Source of the DNA: RGDT01 sp964630925
GTDB lineage: Bacteria; Planctomycetota; Planctomycetia; Gemmatales; Gemmataceae
DNA length: 26,693 bases
Assembly: GCA_964630925.1 (NCBI GenBank)
Contig: CAZVZK010000143.1
Location: forward strand, 1 to 26,693
Direction: 5' to 3'
Part shown: piece by piece, positions 6,313-13,875 of the stretch
How the letters are laid out: each line of letters opens with the position of its first letter
Position numbering within the stretch: position 1 is the first letter of the stretch
Notes under the pieces: generated by a model
What the model saw: the letters and a program-made list of their open reading frames with translations, nothing else
What the model was told of the DNA's origin: nothing
Database searches by the model: none
Made by a program: the position numbers and the translations under genes

Positions 6313-8880
6313 TCACTCTAGCTCACGAATCGCGGCGGCCGCGCCGGATTTCGTCTCCCGCGTGAATCCGCCCGCCTCCAACCTCACGGTGTACGCCTCG
6401 GCCCGCGCCTCCGCCCACACGGCGCGATGGATCCCCGCCGCCGTCGCTGTCGGCATCGACGCCAGCTTCTCGCCCGACTTGCTCAGCACCGTGAGCCGCC
6501 CCGGCGCCGGAGGCGGCGCCGCCAGCCGGTAGTGGATCACCAGCCCCGCCGCCGGGTTCTCGCCGACGAACGTCCGCTCCGCGGCCTCGCCCGCCTTCTT
6601 CCCCAACACCAGGGGGGGCCGTGGCGTGAACAACTGCACCGGCTCCTTGCGTGCCCTGGCGGTCAATTCCAGCAAGGGGCCGGCATCGACGATCCAGATG
6701 CCGCGGCCGTGGGTGGCGATGACCAGCTCGCGCGTCACGGGATGGATCAGCAGGTCATGCACCGGCGCCGGCGGCAGGCCGCAGGCGAACGGCTGCCAGT
6801 GGTCGCCGGAGTCGAACGAGAGGTACAGGCCGAATTCGGTGCCGGCGAAGAGGAGGCCGCGGTTGCGTTCCGACGCGCGGACGACGTGGACGTGGCCGAC
6901 GGCGGGCAGGCCGCGGACGATGCGCTCCCAGGTCGCGCCGTAGTCGCGGGTGCGGAACAGGTGGGGGCGCTCGTCGTCCTGGCGGTGGCGGTCGAGGGCG
7001 AGGTAGGCGGTCCCGAGACGCCACGGGGACGGCTCGATCCGCGTGACGTGGCCCGACGAGATGCCGGCGGAGGGCGGGACGCCGGGCAGGGCCTTGCCGA
7101 CCTCCACCCACGCCTCGCCGCCGTCGAGGGTGTAGTGGACGCGGCCGTCGTCGCTGCCGGCCCACAGGGCCCCGGCCTTGAGGGGCGACTCGGCCAGGGC
7201 GGTCAGGGTGTGGCCGGCGCTGCGGTACAGGGTGCGCGGCGTGCCGCGGGTGAGGTCGGGGCTGACCACGCGCCAGGTGTCGCCCCTGTTGGTGGAGCGG
7301 AAGACGACGTTGCCGCCGTAGTACACCGTCTTCGGGTCGTGGGGCGAGAGGGCGATGGGGGCGGACCAGTTATAACGCCAGTCCGGCTGTCCCTTGGGGA
7401 CGCGCGGCCGGATGAGTGGGCCCTTGCCGGCCCGCGTGTCGATGCGGTGCGGCTTGCCGTACTGCCCCTCGCAGTACAGGGTGTTGGGGTCGTCGGGCGG
7501 CACGGCGCACTGGAAGCCGTCCATGCCGAGCATGCGCCGCCAGCCGGAGGGGGGCAGCCCGCCGGGGTCGTCGGAGCGGCTCGGGCCGCCCCAGGTGCCG
7601 TTGTCCTGCAAGCCTCCGTAGACGCGGTACGACTCGCGGGCGTCGGCGGCGATGCCGTAGAACTGGCCGATAGGGAGGTTGCGGATGGGCCGCCACTCGC
7701 GGCCGCCGTCGAGGGTGTCGTATAGCCCGCCGTCGTTGCCGAGGACCATGTGCTTCGGGTCGGCGGGGTCGATCCACAGGGCGTGGTGATCGACGTGGAC
7801 GTTGCGGGCCTGGGCGCTGGTGAAGAGGCGTCCGCCGTCGCGGGAGACGGCGAGGGGGATGCCCAGGACCCAGACGTTGTTGTCGTCGTCGGGGTCGATG
7901 CGGATCTTGCCGAAGTAGAAGGGGCGCGGGACGAGGTCGTTGACCTTCTTCCACGTCTCGCCGCGGTCGTCGCTGCGGAAGACGCCGCCGGTGGACGCGG
8001 GGCCGAGGGGCGTCTTCGGCTGGGTCGAGCGCTGGCCGGCGAGCTGGGTGGCGTCGGTGCCCTCGGTCTGGATGACGGCATACAGGATACGCGGGTCCTT
8101 GCGGTACACCGCGAGGCCGGCGCGTCCGTACCTGTTGGACGGCAGGCCCCTGGTGGCCTTCTTGAAGGTGCCGCCGCCGTCGGCGCTGCGGTAGATGCCG
8201 GCGAGGGGGCCGAATTGCGTCTCGGGGTTGCCGCCCATGAAGGGGCCGCGGCGGACGCGGTACGCCGCCGCGTGGACGACCTTCGGCTCCTTGGGGTCGA
8301 TGACCACGTCGACGCAGCCGGTGTCGGCGTCGAGCTTGAGGACGTGCTCCCAGGACTTTCCGCCGTCGCGGGTGCGGTACAGGCCGCGCTCGGGGTTGGG
8401 GCCCCAGGCGCGGCCCAGGGCGGCGACGAAGGCGATGTCGGGGTCGGTGGGGTGGACGGCGATGCGCCCGATGTGGGCGGTGGCGGCGAGGCCGGCGTGC
8501 CGCCAGGTCTTGCCGGCGTCGCGGCTGACGAAGACGCCGTTGCCCCGGGAGACGCTGTTGCGGAGGTTGGCCTCGCCGGTGCCGACGTAGACGACGTCGG
8601 GGTCGGAGGGGGCGCAGGCGACGGCGCCGATGGACGGGTGGGGCCGGCCCTCGAAGACGCAGCGCCAGGACTTGCCGGCGTCGGTGGTCTTCCACAGGCC
8701 GCCGGCGGCGGCGCCGACGTACCACGTCTTCGGGTCGCCCTCGGCCACGTCGAGGGCGGGGATGCGTCCGCCCATGTTGCCGGGGCCGATGCAGCGGGCG
8801 ACGAGGCCTGGCGTGGGCTCGGGGGCGGGGGGCGCCGGCGGCGGTGCCGCGCCGAAGGCGAGGAGCAGCTCAAGGAACAT
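6313..8880 (-). CDS. BNR/Asp-box repeat beta-propeller protein (sortilin/VPS10-like, glycosyl-hydrolase-type annotation)
   Basis: The 855-aa product starts with a short hydrophobic leader (MFLELLLAFGAA) followed by a Pro/Ala linker, so it is probably exported. About eleven Asp-box motifs (S/T-x-D-x-G-x-T/S-W) follow, for example TTDAGKSW, SRDAGKTW, TRDGGKSW, SDDRGETW, TLDGGREW, STNRGDTW and TRDYGATW. They alternate with stretches such as DPDVVYVGTGEANLRNS. This is the pattern of a double or ten-bladed propeller of the BNR/sortilin class. Many homologues are annotated as glycosyl hydrolases, but I see no catalytic residues that prove an activity. The C-terminal 130 residues form a beta-rich, FnIII-like region. 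The start at 8880 overlaps the upstream beta-CASP gene by 11 bp and has GGGAG upstream, so the two genes are translationally coupled. Confidence 0.9.
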   Translation of the reverse strand: MFLELLLAFGAAPPPAPPAPEPTPGLVARCIGPGNMGGRIPALDVAEGDPKTWYVGAAAGGLWKTTDAGKSWRCVFEGRPHPSIGAVACAPSDPDVVYVGTGEANLRNSVSRGNGVFVSRDAGKTWRHAGLAATAHIGRIAVHPTDPDIAFVAALGRAWGPNPERGLYRTRDGGKSWEHVLKLDADTGCVDVVIDPKEPKVVHAAAYRVRRGPFMGGNPETQFGPLAGIYRSADGGGTFKKATRGLPSNRYGRAGLAVYRKDPRILYAVIQTEGTDATQLAGQRSTQPKTPLGPASTGGVFRSDDRGETWKKVNDLVPRPFYFGKIRIDPDDDNNVWVLGIPLAVSRDGGRLFTSAQARNVHVDHHALWIDPADPKHMVLGNDGGLYDTLDGGREWRPIRNLPIGQFYGIAADARESYRVYGGLQDNGTWGGPSRSDDPGGLPPSGWRRMLGMDGFQCAVPPDDPNTLYCEGQYGKPHRIDTRAGKGPLIRPRVPKGQPDWRYNWSAPIALSPHDPKTVYYGGNVVFRSTNRGDTWRVVSPDLTRGTPRTLYRSAGHTLTALAESPLKAGALWAGSDDGRVHYTLDGGEAWVEVGKALPGVPPSAGISSGHVTRIEPSPWRLGTAYLALDRHRQDDERPHLFRTRDYGATWERIVRGLPAVGHVHVVRASERNRGLLFAGTEFGLYLSFDSGDHWQPFACGLPPAPVHDLLIHPVTRELVIATHGRGIWIVDAGPLLELTARARKEPVQLFTPRPPLVLGKKAGEAAERTFVGENPAAGLVIHYRLAAPPPAPGRLTVLSKSGEKLASMPTATAAGIHRAVWAEARAEAYTVRLEAGGFTRETKSGAAAAIRELE

Positions 8881-10270
8881 CGACGGCGTCTCCCGGCGCG
8901 GGGATGAGGACTTCGGGGAAGCCGGCGGCGCGCAGCGAGGCGGCCAGCGCCTCGGCCCGGTTCGGCTCGCCGTGGACGAGGCACACCTTCTTGACGGCCG
9001 ACGCGAGGGGGTTGAGGTAGGCGTCGAAATCGCCCTGGTCGGCGTGGCTGGAGAAGCCGTTGAGGGTGATGACCTCGGCGCGGACCTGCTTCACCTCGTC
9101 GAGGATGCGGACCTCGGGGCGTTTCTCGACGAGCTTGCGGCCCAGGGTCTCGGGGGCCTGGAAGCCGACGATGAGGATGCTGTTGCGCGGGTCCTCGACG
9201 CCATGCTTGAGGTGGTGGAGGATGCGGCCCGCCTCGCACATGCCCGACGCGGCGATGATGACGAGGGGGCCTGGCCTGCCGTTGAGCGACTTGCTCTCCT
9301 GCGGCGAGCGCGTGTAGCGGACGTGCTTGCCGCCGAAGAGGTCGGGGTCGGCCTCGAGGAGGTTGAGGGTCTCCTCGTCGAAGCACTCGGGGTGGAGGCG
9401 GAAGACCTCGGTGGCCTCGGAGGCGAGGGGGCTGTCCACGAAGACGGGCATGTCGGGGAGCTGCCCGGAGGCGCGGAGCTTGTGCAGGTAGAAGAGGACG
9501 GTCTGGGTGCGGCCCAGGCTGAAGGCGGGGATGAGGACCTTGCCGCCGCGCTCGACGGCCCGGTGCATGACCTCCAGGAGGCGCGGCCCCAATTCCTCCG
9601 CCGGCTCGTGGGTGTGGCCGCCGTAGGTGGACTCGCTGATGAGGAGGTCGGCGGGCGGCACGGGCGCGGGGTCGCGGAGGATGGGGGTGCCGCGGCGTCC
9701 GAGGTCGCCGGTGAAGGTGAGGCTCGCGCCGGCGGCGCGGAGGTGGATCATGGCGGAGCCGAGGAGGTGGCCGGCCTCGTGGAATTCGGCCTCGACGCCG
9801 CGGCCGAGGCGGAGGGTGCGTCCGTAGGGGATCGATTCGACCTGCCGGAGGGTGCGGATGACGTCGGCGCGGTCATACAGGGGGAGGACCTTCGGCTCGC
9901 CCTTCTGGCGTTTGCGGTTGAGGTAGTCGGCATCCTCCTGCTGGATGTGGGCGGAGTCATCGAGCATGACGGCCATGAGGTCGCGCGTCGCCGGGGTGCA
10001 GTGGATGGCGCCGCGGAAGCCCTGGCGGACGAGGTTGGGCAGGTTGCCGATGTGGTCGATGTGGGCGTGGCTGACGAGGACGGCGTCGATGTCCTTGGGG
10101 GCGAAGGGGAAGCGGCTGTTGCGGGCGCGGGCCTCGGCGCGGCGGCCCTGGAACAGGCCGCAGTCGAGGAGGAGGCGGAGGCGGCCCGCGCGGACGTGGT
10201 GCATGGACCCCGTGACGGTGCGGGCCGCGCCGTGGAACGTGACGCGGAGGGACGGCGTAGTTGGTGGCAT
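8870..10270 (-). CDS. Beta-CASP metallo-beta-lactamase-fold nuclease/hydrolase (CPSF73/YSH1-like)
   Basis: This 466-aa protein has the zinc-binding motif SHAHIDHIG (HxHxDH at 68-73), the upstream DCGLFQG loop, and GHLLGSAMI with the third metal His. A Thr/Gly-rich block (FTGDLGRRGTPIL) precedes the beta-CASP insertion. The C-terminal RMMBL-type motif includes FSSHADQGD. Homologues are bacterial relatives of mRNA 3'-end-processing endonucleases, so a role in RNA processing is likely but not proven. The start is ATG 10270; no Shine-Dalgarno sequence precedes it, but a TACGAT box lies 7 bases upstream, which suggests a leaderless mRNA. It is the first gene of a minus-strand unit with the overlapping BNR gene, and divergent from the PP2C gene. 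Confidence 0.93.
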   Translation of the reverse strand: MPPTTPSLRVTFHGAARTVTGSMHHVRAGRLRLLLDCGLFQGRRAEARARNSRFPFAPKDIDAVLVSHAHIDHIGNLPNLVRQGFRGAIHCTPATRDLMAVMLDDSAHIQQEDADYLNRKRQKGEPKVLPLYDRADVIRTLRQVESIPYGRTLRLGRGVEAEFHEAGHLLGSAMIHLRAAGASLTFTGDLGRRGTPILRDPAPVPPADLLISESTYGGHTHEPAEELGPRLLEVMHRAVERGGKVLIPAFSLGRTQTVLFYLHKLRASGQLPDMPVFVDSPLASEATEVFRLHPECFDEETLNLLEADPDLFGGKHVRYTRSPQESKSLNGRPGPLVIIAASGMCEAGRILHHLKHGVEDPRNSILIVGFQAPETLGRKLVEKRPEVRILDEVKQVRAEVITLNGFSSHADQGDFDAYLNPLASAVKKVCLVHGEPNRAEALAASLRAAGFPEVLIPAPGDAVDVP

Positions 10271-10276
10271 GGGGTG

Positions 10277-10282
10277 ATCGTA
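10277..10282 (-). promoter_or_regulatory. Candidate -10 box for a leaderless beta-CASP transcript
   Basis: The minus strand reads TACGAT here, ending 6 bases before the ATG at 10270. A start site at the usual distance would fall on or next to the ATG, and no Shine-Dalgarno sequence is present. The -35 region is not convincing. Confidence 0.3.
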
Positions 10283-10389
10283 TCAGGGCGGGGTGTCGGC
10301 ATCCACCCTCGGCCGCCACGCGGAGGCGTGGGCTCACCGCTCGGATCTGCAGGAGCCTCGCCCTCCGCGGATCTGGTCGATCACGCGGC

Positions 10390-10418
10390 GTGACCGCGCG
10401 GGCCGGGCTCGCTATCCT
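10390..10418 (+). promoter_or_regulatory. Candidate sigma70-type promoter of the PP2C gene
   Basis: GTGACC at 10390-10395, 17 bases, then TATCCT at 10413-10418; the start codon is about 28 bases downstream. The -10 box is fair and the -35 box weak. Confidence 0.4.
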
Positions 10419-10445
10419 GATCCTGGGGAAGAGGGGGAGGTGAGC

Positions 10446-11348
10446 GTGAGCGTCCGCGTGGTCTGCCCGTCGTGCGCGATGGCGTGCCGGGTGCCGCCCG
10501 AATTCGCGGGCCGCCTCGTGCGCTGCCCCGGCTGTCAGAAGCCGTTCATCGCGGGGCCGCCCCCGGAGCCTCCGACGCCCCCGGCGGTGGTGCTGCGCAT
10601 CACCACGGCGACCACGACGGGCAAGGTGCGCGAGCGGAACGAGGACGCGGTCATCGTGCAGCACTGGGTCTGGCACGCCCGCGGCGAGCGGCGCGAGACG
10701 GCGCTGGTGATGGTGGCCGACGGCATGGGCGGGCACAACGCCGGGGACCGGGCGGCGGCCCTCGCCACGGGCGCCGTGGCGGGCGCGATGGCCCCGCGCC
10801 TGGCCGGGCTGGTGACGGGGGATTCGTGGATCGATGAATTGGCGTCGGAGGCGGTCGATCTGGCGCTGTGGGACGCCAACCGGGCGATCCTGCGTGCCGC
10901 GGAGGAGGACGCCTCGTGTGAGGGCATGGGCGCGACCGCCGTGGCGGCGTGGCTGTCGGGCGGGAACCTGGCCCTGTGCCACGTCGGCGACTGCCGGGCG
11001 TACCTGCTGCACGGCGGAGAGCTGGTGCGGCTGACGGAGGACCAGACGCTGGCGCGGCGGATGGTGGAGATGGGGGCGCTGAAGGCGTCCGAGGCCGACC
11101 GGCACCCGGCGGCGTCGCAGGTGTCGCAGGCGTTGGGGCGGCAGGCGGACCTGGAGCCGTCGCGGCTGACGCGGGTGCTGGAGCCGGGGGACGTGCTGCT
11201 GTTGTGCTGCGACGGGCTGCACGGGCAGGTGGACGATGAGGCGATCAGGCAGGCGTTGCCGGCGGACGACGCGGCCCAGCGGCTGGTGCGGCTGGCGGAC
11301 GAGGCCGGCGGCGCGGACAACTGCACCGTCGCGGTGGTGCGGGCGTGA
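10446..11348 (+). CDS. PP2C-family Ser/Thr protein phosphatase with N-terminal zinc-ribbon-like motif
   Basis: The 300-aa product should dephosphorylate Ser/Thr-phosphorylated proteins using two metal ions. Residues 7-30 hold CPSC and CPGC pairs (Cys7, Cys10, Cys27, Cys30) separated by VPPEFAGRLVR, a small zinc-ribbon-like module. The phosphatase domain follows a Pro-rich linker: RNED (64-67), VADGMGGH with metal-binding Asp92 and Gly93, GMGATA (160-165), HVGDCR (179-184), a DGL motif and the final ADNCT with Asp291. All expected PP2C motifs are present. I chose the GTG at 10446, which has GGAGG at 10436-10440; the GTG at 10440 sits on that site. The long upstream in-frame extension looks non-coding. 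It is a plausible antagonist of the kinase at 22744. Confidence 0.92.
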   Translation: MSVRVVCPSCAMACRVPPEFAGRLVRCPGCQKPFIAGPPPEPPTPPAVVLRITTATTTGKVRERNEDAVIVQHWVWHARGERRETALVMVADGMGGHNAGDRAAALATGAVAGAMAPRLAGLVTGDSWIDELASEAVDLALWDANRAILRAAEEDASCEGMGATAVAAWLSGGNLALCHVGDCRAYLLHGGELVRLTEDQTLARRMVEMGALKASEADRHPAASQVSQALGRQADLEPSRLTRVLEPGDVLLLCCDGLHGQVDDEAIRQALPADDAAQRLVRLADEAGGADNCTVAVVRA

Positions 11349-12195
11349 GCGGCGGGGAGGCCGTCTGGCCGCGTGGCGCCCTCCGCCGGAGACATCACTT
11401 CAAGGAGGCCCGCCGGCGTCCGTGACCGGCGGCCCTACCCACCACCTGCCTGTGCGCGGGCGTCCACGCCCACGCCCCCGTCTATCTCCGCTTCGCGTGG
11501 CCGACAGCGTCCCCGCGAAGCCCGAAACGCCATGTCGGGGGGTGGGGGGTGCCGATGAGCGTCAGTGACCGCGACTTGATACGCGGTTGAGGTCAGTTGA
11601 GGGCCACTTCCGACCCTCTTTCCACCCGACGGCGCCCCTCCCGTCACCCGCCCGTGACCCTCTTTTCACCCTGTTTTGACCCGACGCCGGAGGTCGGACC
11701 ACCGGCGCACGTCCGGAGCCCGAGATTGCGACGCCGCGCACGCCGGCGGGCGGGGGAGGGCCGGCGCGGGGTGCCACGGAGGGGCGTCGTGCGGCGACGA
11801 ACGCGGGGCGTCGGGCGAGCCGGCGAAGGCCGGGGAGGCCGCGCGCCGGGGGCACCGCCCGGGCCGGGGCACTTCTCACCCCCCTACTCCCCACTCATGG
11901 ACGATCCTGGGGCTGTTTTCTGCAGCGTGCCGCCGCGCCTGCGTGCCGGGAACGTGCCAGGGCATATCCTGGCCTGTGGCCCGGTGACAATGCCCGTCAT
12001 GTTTCTGGTGTGCGAGCCTCGTGCTCCTCCCGCTGGGGCGACTGGGACGGGGGCGTTTTCGGCCCTATCGATCTTGCCTCCGGCGCCTCAGCTGCTTCTC
12101 CAGACGGCGGCGTGCCACGACGGACGCGGAGCCTGATGACGCCGGCCGTGCCGGAGGGGGATGCCGCGCGCCGAGGACGCCGCCTCAGGCCTGGT
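11349..12195. other. Gene-poor region with small hairpins
   Basis: No reading frame here has a plausible start, ribosome binding site and natural residue composition on either strand. Seen: a hairpin CCGCCGG/CCGGCGG (11410-11416/11426-11432) about 60 bases after the phosphatase stop, with no T-tract; a second hairpin GCTTCGCG/CGCGAAGC (11490-11497/11514-11521); and two imperfect copies of GACCCTCTTT(T)CACCC around 11612 and 11655. Composition is less biased than in the flanking genes. Confidence 0.5.
11410..11432 (+). terminator. Hairpin downstream of the phosphatase gene, possible terminator
   Basis: A 7-bp perfect stem (CCGCCGG/CCGGCGG) with a 9-base loop lies about 60 bases after the stop. 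There is no following T-run, so intrinsic termination is doubtful. Confidence 0.25.
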
Positions 12196-12478
12196 TCACT
12201 CATCACCCCACGACTCAACCTCAAACCGTTCCTGGGGCGGCCCGTGCGTGCCGATGCCGGTGGGCAGCCCGCTCAGAAGCGCGGGAACTCGGGCCATGCC
12301 GGAACCGGTCTTGGTAGTTCTCCGGCCAGGCCATGACCTCCGGCTCGCACACCCGGTCCCCATCCTCCACGTCCTCGTCCTCGTCGTCCAGCCGGACCAC
12401 GATCGCCCGATCGAGCAGGCGAAGGGCACTGAGCCGGTCGTGACCGCACAGCCGGCCGTCACCCGAGCGGCACCACCT
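12196..12478 (-). pseudogene. Probable frameshifted remnant of a small coding region
   Basis: On the minus strand, one frame just downstream of the pyridoxamine-oxidase-like gene reads a natural-looking acidic peptide (RLLDRAIVVRLDDEDED, then MAWPENYQDRFRHG) with strongly GC-biased third positions. It then loses that character. From about 12310 a second frame takes over and reads LLSGLPTGIGTHGPPQERFE to a stop at 12196-12198. Neither frame has a start codon with a ribosome binding site. The switch between frames suggests a frameshift in a once-coding sequence, but a chance pattern in GC-rich DNA cannot be excluded. I do not recognise the family. Confidence 0.3.
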
Positions 12479-12905
12479 GGTAGTCCGTGACCCATCCCCT
12501 CATGAAGCGGACCAGCGTGGGGCGGACGCAGTAGAGCACGAACTGGGAGCGGTCGGTCGCCTCCAGGAAGGCGCGCAGCAGCGTCCTCTCGCCGAGCACC
12601 TGCCCCAGGAGGGCGGGGTCGTCCGCGACCTCCGCGATCCCCGTGATCCTGACCTGGCGGTGGTGCTCGTCCAGGTAGCAGAGCTCCACCCTGGGGTTGT
12701 GCCCGATCTCGCGGGTCTTGTTGTGGCTGAGCAGATTGACCACGTAGACGGTGAAGCCGTCCGTCTTCACGGGGCTGATTGGGCGGAGGCGCGGCTGGTC
12801 ACCGTCCGCGGTTGCCAGGAAGCAGACGCGGTCGGCCCTGATCACGGCCAGGGCCTGCTCCACGATCTGGGCGGGGCTGAGGGGCTGCGGTTCGGGGTGC
12901 GCCAT
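12459..12905 (-). CDS. Pyridoxamine 5'-phosphate oxidase family FMN-binding protein
   Basis: The product is 148 aa. It shows the split-barrel pattern of the small PNPOx-like / general stress protein group: a leading helix (SPAQIVEQALAVI), strands FLATADG and RLRPISPVKTDGFTVYVV, the conserved SHNKTREIGHNPRVELCYLD segment and VRITGIAEV. It then has a helix and C-terminal strand (QFVLYCVRPTLVRFMRG). The RPISPV strand and SHNKTREI segment are the usual FMN-phosphate contacts in this family. Most members bind FMN, F420 or heme; the true substrate is unknown and an actual role in vitamin B6 synthesis is unlikely at this size. I chose ATG 12905 (AGGA about 9 bases upstream) over an upstream in-frame start at 12980, whose extra 25 residues look unstructured. 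It stands alone in a gene-poor region. Confidence 0.85.
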   Translation of the reverse strand: MAHPEPQPLSPAQIVEQALAVIRADRVCFLATADGDQPRLRPISPVKTDGFTVYVVNLLSHNKTREIGHNPRVELCYLDEHHRQVRITGIAEVADDPALLGQVLGERTLLRAFLEATDRSQFVLYCVRPTLVRFMRGWVTDYQVVPLG

Positions 12906-13027
12906 GGGAGGGATTCCTGTTGATGCCAGCGGGGGCGGCGTCGCCGGAGTACGAGCCCGGCTCTGTACGCTTGCCACCATCGGACCGTGAACGGTTACGG
13001 GTCACACGCCGTGCCGGCGCCGCCGAC

Positions 13028-13543
13028 GGGTCCGACGCGAAGAAGCAGGCGGAGTACCTCAAAGACACCGTGGACCTGCTGCGCCGGCTGGTGCGCGAGC
13101 CGAAGATCAACGTGATCGTCTCGATGTCGCCCTCCTGCGCCGCCGAATTCCTGACTAGGTTGCGCACGCGCGACCTATCACGCCCCCGCGCGACCTATCA
13201 CGGCGGCGCGCCCCATCACGGGCGCCCCCCCGTCGCAGACATCCAACCAGACCGCCATGCCGCCGTCAAGCCCCTCCCGACATTTCCCCATCTTCGCCGC
13301 CATACCCGGAGGCACCGCCGCGGGCATCGACTCCCGCGACGGCCCCCACGACGCGCCGGCCCCGGCGGGCCGGCCGGGGCCACCCCGTTCCACCTCAACT
13401 CGCCCCCTGCCGCCGGCGGGCGGGGCCACGCCCGCGCCCGAATCGGGCGCTTCCTCGATGTCTTGGACGCCGCGTCGGCGCCCCCGGCGATCAACGTGCT
13501 GGACCTCGCCGCGGCGGCCCGCCGGAAGAGGCGTTCTCACTGA
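13028..13543 (+). pseudogene. Possible decayed coding remnant in two natural-looking segments
   Basis: One plus-strand frame stays open from upstream to the stop at 13541-13543. Two parts look like real protein: 13028-13156 (GSDAKKQAEYLKDTVDLLRR, then INVIVSMSPSCAAEFL), and 13379-13543, ending INVLDLAAAARRKRR. Both have GC-rich third positions. The part between them is Arg/His/Pro-rich and crosses the 20-bp-period repeat, as expected if foreign or duplicated sequence was inserted or the gene eroded. No start codon with a ribosome binding site was found. Family not recognised. Confidence 0.25.
13167..13220. repeat. Short tandem repeat with 20-bp period
   Basis: CGCGCGACCTATCACG occurs exactly at 13167-13182 and 13187-13202. 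A shortened third copy ends in CCCATCACG at 13220. Spacer sequence between the copies is only 4 bases, so this is not a CRISPR array. Confidence 0.7.
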
Positions 13544-13583
13544 CGGTGCCGCCCTCGCCGACGCCTCCCGGGGGGCGGTGACG

Positions 13584-13628
13584 GAGTGGGCATGTGGCCT
13601 CTGTCGCCGAGTAGCCACATGCCCACTC
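13584..13628. repeat. Perfect 15-bp stem-loop
   Basis: The left arm GAGTGGGCATGTGGC (13584-13598) pairs perfectly with GCCACATGCCCACTC (13614-13628) across a 15-base loop. It is intergenic and may be a dispersed palindromic element or an RNA structure. Confidence 0.75.
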
Positions 13629-13662
13629 GCCGGGGAAGTGGGCGGGTGACTCCGGGCGGGAT

Positions 13663-13700
13663 TTGCATTGCGGGGGGGTGTGAGGGGGTCTGCAATGCAA
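13663..13700. repeat. Second stem-loop of a series
   Basis: TTGCATTGC (13663-13671) pairs with GCAATGCAA (13692-13700) around a G-rich loop. The right arm continues into a further TGCAAT copy. Confidence 0.6.
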
Positions 13701-13708
13701 TGCAATGG

Positions 13709-13737
13709 CCCGATCACACGCCGGGTGTGTGGTCGGG
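13709..13737. repeat. Third stem-loop of a series
   Basis: CCCGATCACAC (13709-13719) pairs with GTGTGGTCGGG (13727-13737), with one T-G wobble and a 7-base loop. Confidence 0.6.
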
Positions 13738-13837
13738 CGAGGGCCGGGGCGACGTGCTGACGACGACGCCTCGGGCGGACCGGCTGACGCGGGACGGCCG
13801 GAGGCCCCGGCACACGACACCGCCGGCGAACGCGGGC

Positions 13838-13843
13838 TATACT
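13838..13843 (+). promoter_or_regulatory. Candidate -10 box of the glycosyltransferase gene
   Basis: TATACT stands out in very GC-rich DNA, 32 bases before the chosen GTG start. The best upstream partner, GACACC at 13816-13821, is a weak -35 match with a 16-base spacer. Confidence 0.4.
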
Positions 13844-13875
13844 TCCCGGTGACGCTCGCGGACGGAGGACGGACC

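Larger units (their letters stand above)
12906..13875. other. Gene-poor region with remnants and repeats
   Basis: This stretch holds no intact gene I can defend. It contains a possible decayed reading frame (13028-13543), a short 20-bp-period repeat (13167-13220) and three hairpins in a row (13584-13737). A candidate -10 box for the glycosyltransferase gene lies at its end. Confidence 0.5.

Noticed and set aside
6313..8880. A proven sialidase or other glycosidase
   Set aside because: Asp-boxes alone mark the propeller fold; the arginine triad and catalytic residues of sialidases could not be placed.
7750..10393. Plus-strand open frames opposite the BNR and beta-CASP genes
   Set aside because: Composition is Gly/Ala/Val/Asp-rich with no motif, whereas the minus strand shows Asp-boxes and the HxHxDH metal site.
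12459..12905. Vitamin B6 biosynthetic pdxH
   Set aside because: The protein is about 70 residues shorter than true PdxH enzymes and matches the small general FMN-binding group better.
13167..13220. Possible CRISPR array
   Set aside because: Repeats are 16 bp with 4-base gaps, only two exact copies, and no cas gene in the window.
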